A stretch of 6,390 nucleotides of DNA from Anaerolineae bacterium. Lineage in GTDB: Bacteria; Chloroflexota; Anaerolineae; 4572-78; NAK82. The stretch lies in NCBI GenBank assembly GCA_030598425.1, contig JAUVPY010000176.1:1-6390 (forward strand), written 5' to 3'. The notes beneath the pieces are model-generated. The model had not been told where the DNA came from. It worked only from the letters and a program-made list of their open reading frames with translations, and searched no databases. Positions 1 to 5,943 of this stretch are shown piece by piece (the stretch's first letter is position 1; each line of letters opens with the position of its first letter). The translations under genes and the position numbers were made by a program.

Positions 1-59
1 ATAATCTCTTCCGACATCCCCAAAACCACCTCAAACTTATGGGTTTTATCCTAAAGATA

Positions 60-91
60 GCCAGACCGGGTCATTATTACCCGTGCCTGGC
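60..91. other. Imperfect hairpin, possible transcript-end structure
   Basis: GCCAG (60-64) pairs with CTGGC (87-91) and CGGGT (67-71) pairs with ACCCG (79-83). A small internal loop separates the two 5-bp stems and the apical loop is CATTATT. No run of T follows on either strand, so it is not a classical intrinsic terminator. It could be a structured 3' or 5' end of an off-window transcript, or part of a short repeat. Only the pairing is seen directly. Confidence 0.35.
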
Positions 92-122
92 CATTGCTTC
101 GGGCTCATACGTTGCAGGTGCC

Positions 123-137
123 GACTCCTGCCGAGTC
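123..137. other. Small hairpin GACTC-N5-GAGTC with an alternative pairing
   Basis: GACTC (123-127) pairs with GAGTC (133-137) around a 5-nt loop. An overlapping stem, GCAGG (114-118) with CCTGC (127-131), is possible but excludes the first one. The 12-mer at 131-142 matches the 12-mer at 66-77 in 11 of 12 positions, so the two hairpins share a CCGRGTCATTAT segment. The function is unknown, and the stems are short enough to occur by chance. Confidence 0.25.
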
Positions 138-222
138 ATTATAGCATATATTACATTCAGTGTCAACCCTATTTTACATAAAATACATTATAGTTACATT
201 AATACAATCAAATCAAATCTTC

Positions 223-359
223 GAGTCTAGAAAAAGACCAAGAAACCAGGTTATTCTGTCACCTGACTACAGATTTGGACACGTTACGGAATACTTTTAC
301 GCGGTTTCAGTGGCTCACCAAAACCCAAGAACCTGGTTTCTCATAACTCGTCTAGTCTC
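223..359. repeat. Spaced inverted repeat with AGAAACCWGGTTTCT-like ends
   Basis: The segment 223-252 and the reverse complement of 330-359 align without gaps over 30 nt, with 21 identities. The inner 12 bp (AGAAACCAGGTT at 241-252, AACCTGGTTTCT at 330-341) are a perfect match and the outer GAG-CTAGA block is nearly so. Each inner block sits in its own imperfect small palindrome: AGAAACCAGGTTATTCT (241-257) and AGAACCTGGTTTCT (328-341). Both resemble AGAAACC-W-GGTTTCT. From memory, related interspersed palindromes occur in Chloroflexota and Cyanobacteria spacers. The 77-bp interior has no coding frame of note. It could be a REP/MITE-like non-autonomous element or two neighbouring repeat copies in opposite orientation. 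No target-site duplication is obvious. Confidence 0.6.
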
Positions 360-378
360 AGTCAAATCGCGGGGCGTT

Positions 379-394
379 GACATTGTCTTGACAA
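379..394. promoter_or_regulatory. Operator-like dyad over the -35 box
   Basis: TTGTC-TT-GACAA (383-394) is a perfect 5-bp inverted repeat covering the -35 hexamer. A second overlapping dyad, GACA-T-TGTC (379-387), lies directly upstream, and the TTGACA word occurs twice, 11 bp apart. Short dyads over the core promoter are typical of MarR- or TetR-type repressor sites, and such repressors often control drug exporters. No regulator gene lies in the window, so the regulatory role is inferred. Confidence 0.35.
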
Positions 395-415
395 ATTCGG
401 ATTTCGTGATATAAG
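388..415 (+). promoter_or_regulatory. Sigma70-type promoter for the MFS exporter
   Basis: A perfect -35 box TTGACA (388-393) is followed after 16 nt by TATAAG (410-415), which matches the -10 consensus at 5 of 6 positions. Transcription would begin near 421-423 and leave a leader of about 26 nt before the ATG at 448. A second TTGACA lies at 377-382, without an equally good -10 partner. The match and position make this the best promoter in the window. That it drives the exporter is inferred from location. Confidence 0.7.
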
Positions 416-447
416 CGTTATCATCAATCTATAGTCCGGTGGATCAT

Positions 448-1911
448 ATGGAGCAACAGTCAGTTGATTACGGCCGCAAATGGTACGTGATGGCGGCGGT
501 AGCAATGGGAATTTTCCTTGCGACGATCGATGGCAGCATTGTCAACATCGCACTGCCGACGCTGGTACGTGAACTCGATACAGAATTTGCTGTCGTGCAA
601 TGGGTGGTATTGGCCTACCTGCTTATCGTAACGACGTTACTTTTGAGTATGGGGCGGCTGGGCGACATAATCGGCAAGAAGCCGGTATACTCCTCAGGTT
701 TCATCGTCTTTACACTCGGATCAGCGCTATGTGGATTGGCGCCAACGGTCTACTGGCTGATCGGATTTCGGGTGCTGCAGGCCATCGGCGCGGCCATGAT
801 GATGGCCTTGGGTACAGCAATCGTCACCGAGGCCTTCCCACCGTCAGAGCGGGGCAAGGCGCTAGGCGTCATGGGATCGATTGTCTCGATTGGCATTGTG
901 ACAGGCCCAGTCTTGGGTGGCATCATACTTGGCGCGTTGTCATGGCGCTGGATTTTTTACGTCAATCTACCGATCGGAATCCTAGGCATCCTGATGGTCG
1001 CTCGCTTCGTACCCGATCTTAAGCCTCCGGGAGAGCAGCGTTTTGATTTCCCGGGAGCTTTCACGCTGTGTGTTAGCTTGATGGCGCTCTTGCTGGGCCT
1101 GACATTGGGTCAACAAGCTGGCTTGGCCGAGACGGTTACCTTGGCTCTGTTCGCCGTCTGGCTGTTTTTCCTGGCAATCTTCCTGGTCATCGAATCGAGA
1201 AGCAGCCAGCCAATGATTGACCTCAGCCTCTTCCAAAACAGGCTTTTTAGCATCAACCTGCTTACGGGTTTTATCACGTTCGTCTGCATTGCCGGAACGT
1301 TCATCCTGATGCCCTTCTACCTGGAGAACGTGCTTGGCTATGATCCACGCGCGGTAGGGCTCCTCTTAGCCATCGTGCCTATCGCGATGGGTTTGACGGC
1401 TCCCATCTCGGGCTCGTTGTCCGACCGCCTCGGCACGCGGCCGATTGCAGTGGCTGGGTTATTGGTGCTCCTGGTCGGTTACTACGCCGTCAGTACCCTC
1501 AGCGTGGGGACGACGCCACTCGGCTACATCCTGCGCTTCCTACCGATCGGCGTTGGGATGGGAATATTCAATTCGCCCAATAACAGCGCGATTATGGGAT
1601 CCGCGCCTCGGGCACAATTGGGAGTCGCCTCGGGCTTGCTGGCCGAAACGCGCACGCTGGGGCAGATCATCGGCATTGCCGTGCTGGGCGCGTTGTGGGC
1701 CAGCCGGGTGGCCCATTACCTGGGGAATGTGCCTCAAGGCGGAGCAACCGCTGCGCCGGCACCAACTCAGGTGGCGGCGTTACAGGATACCTTCTACGCG
1801 GTTGTGGCCTTGATTGGGCTGGCCTTATTGATAGGAATCTGGGGGTTGGTGCAGGAGCGCCGTGGCCAGAGGATGCCAGAGTGGGCAATCAACCCGTCCC
1901 AGAGGCAGTAG
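448..1911 (+). CDS. DHA2-family MFS multidrug exporter (EmrB/QacA-like), 14 TM
   Basis: This is a proton-coupled efflux permease of the inner membrane, most likely exporting drugs or other small amphipathic compounds. The substrate cannot be read from sequence. Numbering from the GTG at 439, the visible signatures are motif D1 with the membrane Asp (ATIDGSIVNIALP, 28-40), motif A (GRLGDIIGKK, 72-81), motif B with its Arg (FRVLQAIG, 110-117), motif C (GIVTGPVLGG, 152-161), the WRWIF-NLPIG block (169-180), a second-half motif A-like loop (SDRLGTRP, 328-335) and the DHA2 block NSPNNSAIMGS (378-388). About 14 hydrophobic segments and a length of 487-490 residues fit the family. I prefer the ATG at 448 because GGTGGA (438-443) lies 4 nt upstream of it, while the in-frame GTG at 439 has no ribosome binding site and would leave a very short leader. 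No partner membrane-fusion (EmrA-like) or regulator gene lies beside it. It converges on the next gene with a 30-bp gap. Confidence 0.93.
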   Translation: MEQQSVDYGRKWYVMAAVAMGIFLATIDGSIVNIALPTLVRELDTEFAVVQWVVLAYLLIVTTLLLSMGRLGDIIGKKPVYSSGFIVFTLGSALCGLAPTVYWLIGFRVLQAIGAAMMMALGTAIVTEAFPPSERGKALGVMGSIVSIGIVTGPVLGGIILGALSWRWIFYVNLPIGILGILMVARFVPDLKPPGEQRFDFPGAFTLCVSLMALLLGLTLGQQAGLAETVTLALFAVWLFFLAIFLVIESRSSQPMIDLSLFQNRLFSINLLTGFITFVCIAGTFILMPFYLENVLGYDPRAVGLLLAIVPIAMGLTAPISGSLSDRLGTRPIAVAGLLVLLVGYYAVSTLSVGTTPLGYILRFLPIGVGMGIFNSPNNSAIMGSAPRAQLGVASGLLAETRTLGQIIGIAVLGALWASRVAHYLGNVPQGGATAAPAPTQVAALQDTFYAVVALIGLALLIGIWGLVQERRGQRMPEWAINPSQRQ

Positions 1912-1941
1912 ACACATCTTCACCCTCACCCCCAGCCTAAG
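1912..1941. other. Short convergent intergenic spacer
   Basis: Thirty bases separate the stop codons of two convergent genes. The spacer is pyrimidine-rich on the plus strand and contains no hairpin or T-run, so no bidirectional terminator is visible. Transcripts from the two sides probably overlap, unless termination is Rho-dependent or the signals lie inside the coding regions. Confidence 0.6.
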
Positions 1942-2949
<1,008 letters not shown>

Positions 2950-2953
2950 GGTG

Positions 2954-2961
2954 ACCTCCTT
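2954..2961 (-). promoter_or_regulatory. Strong Shine-Dalgarno for the LLM oxidoreductase
   Basis: On the minus strand AAGGAGGT precedes the ATG by CACC. This is an almost perfect anti-16S match and fixes the start at 2949. It is much stronger than the sites before the other two complete genes. The left arm of the large inverted repeat ends directly next to it, at 2963. Confidence 0.85.
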
Positions 2962-2962
2962 G

Positions 2963-3046
2963 TTACTGATCCGAACACAACTATCTAAACTTTTTGCGGC
3001 CCCATGGAAGCCCGAATTTGTTTAGTTTCATATGTTCGGATCAGTA
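2963..3046. repeat. 84-bp in-register inverted repeat upstream of the LLM gene
   Basis: TTACTGATCCGAACA (2963-2977) is the perfect reverse complement of 3032-3046. The same axis also pairs CTAAAC (2985-2990) with GTTTAG (3019-3024), TT (2994-2995) with AA (3014-3015), and GGC (2998-3000) with GCC (3008-3010), closing near a central CCATGG. All pairs share one symmetry centre (coordinates sum to 6009), so this is one long interrupted dyad rather than chance fragments. It could be a cruciform or stem-loop, a pair of operator sites, or a small palindromic mobile repeat. There is no T-run after the arms, so a simple terminator is unlikely. Confidence 0.8.
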
Positions 3047-3054
3047 AATCAGCA
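3026..3054 (-). promoter_or_regulatory. Weak candidate promoter for the LLM gene
   Basis: On the minus strand TTGCTG (3054-3049) and TATGAA (3031-3026) are separated by exactly 17 nt. They match the -35 and -10 consensus at only 3 and 4 of 6 positions. The 15-bp right arm of the inverted repeat lies entirely within this spacer, and the left arm would fall in the leader, about 40-55 nt downstream of the predicted start. The call rests on spacing and position and is tentative. Confidence 0.3.
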
Positions 3055-3060
3055 AATCAG
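3037..3060. repeat. 8-bp tandem repeat (AAATCAGC)
   Basis: AAATCAGC occurs twice without a gap (3045-3052 and 3053-3060). It is preceded in phase by the degenerate copy GGATCAGT (3037-3044), which is also the end of the right arm of the large inverted repeat. There are therefore three 8-bp units. This looks like a short tandemly repeated spacer sequence prone to copy-number change, and it overlaps the tentative -35 region of the LLM gene. Confidence 0.65.
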
Positions 3061-3137
3061 CAAGGCTCACATTCAGAACAGATAGCAGCGCGTTTTCGAT
3101 GCTCGCGGCGGATATTAAGTCCAGCGGGATCTGTGCC

Positions 3138-5867
3138 TTACTCCACCGCCGGTCCAGCAATCTCCACTAACTGCTTCAAGATTTGTTCCATGGCATCCAG
3201 TTCAGTGCCATAAGTGGCCCAATCACCGGCACGCAGCGCCTCCTGAGCGGCTATGTAGTGTTCGTCGGCTTGGCGGGCCAGATCGTAGACCTGCTGGGCC
3301 AGTTCAGAGGAAACCTCGTCGGTCACGACCGGGCCAGCAGCGGGTTTTTCTTCCTTTGCAGCCGCGACGTCAATCTCCTCAACCCCGAACAGTTTCGCCA
3401 AAGCCTCGGCCAGCGTCTCGGCCATCACCACTCGTTCGCCGGAGGATAAAACAACACGCTTGAGCTCCGGGATTTCGCCCGATTCGGCTTGCAGATAGAG
3501 GGGCTCCACGTAAAGCAGCGACTGATCCATGGGGATGACCAGCAGATTACCGCGGATGACCTCGGAGCCACGCTGGCTCCACAACGAAAGCTGGGAGGAA
3601 ATCTCCGGATCTTGGTCGATACGGGCCTCAATCTGCAACGGGCCAAAGATGAGCTCTTGCTTGGGGAAACGATAGACGACGAGTTGACCGTAGTTTTCGC
3701 CGTCACTGCGACCAGCCATCCAAGCGATGAGATTGTCCTTGGTGGCCGGGGTGAAGGGCTGGATGAGCATAAACTCTTCTTGCTCCTCACCTGGCAACCG
3801 GATGATGACGTAATAAGGCTCAACGGGTTGATCCTGTCCTGAAAAGACCTCGCGTGGGAGGTCCCACTGGTCCTCTTTGTTGTAGAAGACGTTTACGTCG
3901 CGCATGTGATACGTCTGGTACATGTTGGCCTGGATGGAGAACATCTCCTCAGGATAGCGCAGGTGTTCGCGTAGGCGCTCAGGTATCTCCTCTTGGGGAG
4001 TAAAAAGGCCGGGGAAAATGGCGTCGTAGGTCTGCACCAGCGGATCGGTTGGATCGGCGATGTAAAAGGTCATCGAGCCATTGTAGGTGTCAATCACGAC
4101 CTTGACCGCGTTGCGGATGTAGTTAATTCCCCCGTTCACCGGCTCGGCGTAGGGGTAACGATCGCTGACGGTGTAGGCGTCCTGAATCCAGTAGAGCTTG
4201 CCGTTATCCGCAATCACCAGGTAGGGATCACTATCATAGCGCAGGAACGGAGCCACCTCACGCACCCGGTCGCTGATACTCCGATTGAACATCAACCGGC
4301 TGCTGCCATCAATGTATTGGCTCAGCAGCACGTTGGCATCGGCCAGACGCAGGGCGAAAGCCAGTCGCTTGAGGTAGGAATTGAGCGGTAAGCCGCCGGA
4401 CCCTTCATAAATGGTGTAAACGTTCTCCTCGCCGCGCGGGTAATCGAATTCCTCAATGCCAGTATTGACGAAGATGTAGTTGTCCGTCAGTTCGCCGTAG
4501 TAGATCTCGGGTCGGTCAATGGTCAGCGGCACCGAACTCGTCGGCGGTAGGTCCTTGATCCAAAGCTCGGGCAGCCCTTCGGGCGTGACCTCATCGACCG
4601 GGTTCATCACCACGCCGTAGCCATGAGTGAACTGCAAGTGCTGGTTGACCCACGTGACCGACTGCAATTGGGATTGATCCAATTCCCGCGCGGCCAGGAT
4701 CACCTGACGGTAGTCGCCGTCGATCCAATAGCGATCAATGTCCAAATCTGTGAAGCCGTAGTAGAGACGAATCCCCTGAATCTGGCGATAGGTCTGGGCC
4801 AAAGGGCGATAATCCCACAGACGGACGTTTTGCAGAGTAGTGCGATTTTCGGCCAGCGCCTCCACGCTCAACGGCTCGACCTGGCCAAATACCCGCTCGT
4901 CGGCATCGTCTAAGTCGTAGGCCTGGCGCGTAAACTGGATGTTGTGTTCGATATAGGGGGCCTCACGGGCGAGTTCGTTCGGCTCGACGATGTAACGTTG
5001 CATAAAACCAGGCACTATACCGATGATGATCAGGCCCACCGCCATCCACACGCCGACACCGATTAACGGCAGCCAGAGCCGGCGCAAGACTACGTTGGCC
5101 AGCAGCGTAGCGGCGATGATGAGGGCCAGCCAAAGCATAGCCTGCAAGGCAGGCAACTCGGCGTGAACGTCGGTGTAGCTGGCGCCAAAAGCGACGCCAC
5201 GCGGCGAGTAGAGCAGGCCGAAGGAAGCCAGCCGGTGTCCCCAGGCGATCACGACAAACAAGGCCGCTCCTAGCGCCGAAACGTGGAGTCGTACGTGCGG
5301 CAAAACGACGAGCTCGCCTTCGCGCAGATTGTGCAACTGAGAGAAGAAGTAGACGATGATCACGCCAATGAGGGTCATCAAGAGGGTGGTGAGAAGCCAG
5401 CCCTGGATGAACTGGTATACCGGCAGGCTGAAGACGTAGAAGCCCACATCCCGGTCAAAGATGGGATCACGCACGTCGAAGGGAACCTGGTTGTAAAAGC
5501 GCAAGAAATCGAGCCAGCGAGGCGAAGCCGCCAAACCGACCGCCAGTCCCAGGAATAACGCTGTCACCAAGATAAGCCAGCCAAAGATAGCCAGATCAAG
5601 GACACGGTTTTGCCCCAGGAAGAGCTCACCCCGGGTAGAAAACCAGCGAGCCAGGACCAGATTGCCGAGGAAGATGACGACAAATGGAATCGCGGCTACA
5701 AAGAATACGACCACGCGGGCTACCAGCGAGGTCACGTACACGCTTTCAAAATCCAGGCCCTTGAACCACAGCCAGTCGGTGTACATCGTCACCCCGAAGC
5801 GCAAGAGGAGAAAGAGCACAAAGGCAATGACCAGGGCGGTCCAAAGACGTAATCGATTTGGGGTCAT
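3138..5867 (-). CDS. UPF0182 (COG1615) family membrane protein, function unknown
   Basis: This 909-residue protein is a full-length member of the UPF0182 family, whose biochemical role is not established. The N-terminal third has about seven membrane segments (roughly 8-28, 52-75, 88-112, 153-178, 198-220, 240-260, 268-290). Positive loops at 76-88 and 262-264 suggest a cytosolic N-terminus, which would place the large C-terminal region outside the membrane. Conserved blocks recognisable from the family include DPIFDRDVGFYVFSLP (134-149), VEPNELAREAPYIEHNI (294-310), RLWDYRPLAQTY (349-360), the IRLYYGF-DLDIDRY block (366-380), WVNQHLQFTHGYGVV (406-420) and PEIYYGE (453-459). A charged, Ala/Pro-rich linker (about 836-850) leads to a helical tail (851-903) containing AGDWATYG (880-887). 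The ATG at 5867 has only a modest AAAGGT site 9 nt upstream. No frameshift or missing block is seen. Confidence 0.93.
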   Translation of the reverse strand: MTPNRLRLWTALVIAFVLFLLLRFGVTMYTDWLWFKGLDFESVYVTSLVARVVVFFVAAIPFVVIFLGNLVLARWFSTRGELFLGQNRVLDLAIFGWLILVTALFLGLAVGLAASPRWLDFLRFYNQVPFDVRDPIFDRDVGFYVFSLPVYQFIQGWLLTTLLMTLIGVIIVYFFSQLHNLREGELVVLPHVRLHVSALGAALFVVIAWGHRLASFGLLYSPRGVAFGASYTDVHAELPALQAMLWLALIIAATLLANVVLRRLWLPLIGVGVWMAVGLIIIGIVPGFMQRYIVEPNELAREAPYIEHNIQFTRQAYDLDDADERVFGQVEPLSVEALAENRTTLQNVRLWDYRPLAQTYRQIQGIRLYYGFTDLDIDRYWIDGDYRQVILAARELDQSQLQSVTWVNQHLQFTHGYGVVMNPVDEVTPEGLPELWIKDLPPTSSVPLTIDRPEIYYGELTDNYIFVNTGIEEFDYPRGEENVYTIYEGSGGLPLNSYLKRLAFALRLADANVLLSQYIDGSSRLMFNRSISDRVREVAPFLRYDSDPYLVIADNGKLYWIQDAYTVSDRYPYAEPVNGGINYIRNAVKVVIDTYNGSMTFYIADPTDPLVQTYDAIFPGLFTPQEEIPERLREHLRYPEEMFSIQANMYQTYHMRDVNVFYNKEDQWDLPREVFSGQDQPVEPYYVIIRLPGEEQEEFMLIQPFTPATKDNLIAWMAGRSDGENYGQLVVYRFPKQELIFGPLQIEARIDQDPEISSQLSLWSQRGSEVIRGNLLVIPMDQSLLYVEPLYLQAESGEIPELKRVVLSSGERVVMAETLAEALAKLFGVEEIDVAAAKEEKPAAGPVVTDEVSSELAQQVYDLARQADEHYIAAQEALRAGDWATYGTELDAMEQILKQLVEIAGPAVE

Positions 5868-5881
5868 AAGGTTGTTACCTT
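5868..5881 (-). promoter_or_regulatory. Small hairpin masking the UPF0182 ribosome binding site
   Basis: On the mRNA, AAGGU-AACA-ACCUU forms a 5-bp stem with a 4-nt loop ending directly before the AUG. Its 5' arm is part of the only plausible Shine-Dalgarno (AAAGGT, 5882-5877). If formed, it would hide the site and lower translation. The pairing is perfect but short and mostly A-U, so it would be weak and its effect is uncertain. Confidence 0.35.
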
Positions 5882-5883
5882 TC

Positions 5884-5925
5884 GTGTTACATACATCGCG
5901 TAATGCGTACCGCGTATTGCGTATT
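5884..5925. repeat. Degenerate heptamer tandem repeat (GCGTANN)
   Basis: Four consecutive 7-bp units occupy 5898-5925: GCGTAAT, GCGTACC, GCGTATT, GCGTATT. Two more decayed units in the same phase (GTGTTAC, ATACATC) extend the track leftwards to 5884. On the minus strand the units read as AATACGC. The tract fills more than half of the 76-bp spacer between two same-strand genes. Heptameric spacer repeats of this kind are known in Cyanobacteria (STRR sequences), and I recall similar tracts from Chloroflexota. Period 7 with no unique spacers excludes a CRISPR array. Confidence 0.7.
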
Positions 5926-5943
5926 CAATCTATTTTCTGCGGT

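Larger units (their letters stand above)
1..438. other. Non-coding AT-richer upstream region
   Basis: I find no convincing gene here. The two open frames present (39-230 and 160-414, plus strand) overlap each other, lack Shine-Dalgarno sequences, encode low-complexity peptides with no recognisable motif and run across the repeats described separately. The region is visibly richer in A+T than the exporter gene that follows, especially at 140-230. It holds two small hairpins (60-91 and 123-137), several TACATT/TACATA hexamers (152-200), a spaced inverted repeat (223-359) and a promoter with an operator-like dyad (377-415). The gene to the left of the window is not visible, so this may be a divergent promoter region or the downstream spacer of another gene. 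Confidence 0.7.

Noticed and set aside
39..414. Two overlapping short plus-strand open frames (63 and 84 codons)
   Set aside because: There is no ribosome binding site, no recognisable motif and no coding-like composition, and they run through the inverted repeat and the promoter region.
439..447. GTG start three codons upstream of the ATG in the exporter gene
   Set aside because: It has no Shine-Dalgarno, and the GGTGGA before the ATG at 448 overlaps this GTG. It is kept only as an alternative.
982..1304. Short minus-strand frames inside the exporter gene
   Set aside because: They lie wholly inside a well-supported coding region and have no start signals or motifs of their own.
2963..3046. 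Rho-independent terminator of the UPF0182 gene
   Set aside because: The stem is interrupted, the loop region is long, and no T-run follows the 3' arm in the minus-strand direction. The Shine-Dalgarno of the next gene follows instead.
3993..4391. Plus-strand frames of 90-130 codons opposite the UPF0182 gene (also at 3489-3842, 4623-4913 and 5283-5558)
   Set aside because: They are antisense shadows of a conserved protein. The amino-acid runs show no domain and there are no ribosome binding sites.
5884..5925. CRISPR array
   Set aside because: The units are 7 bp with no intervening unique spacers, and no cas gene is present.
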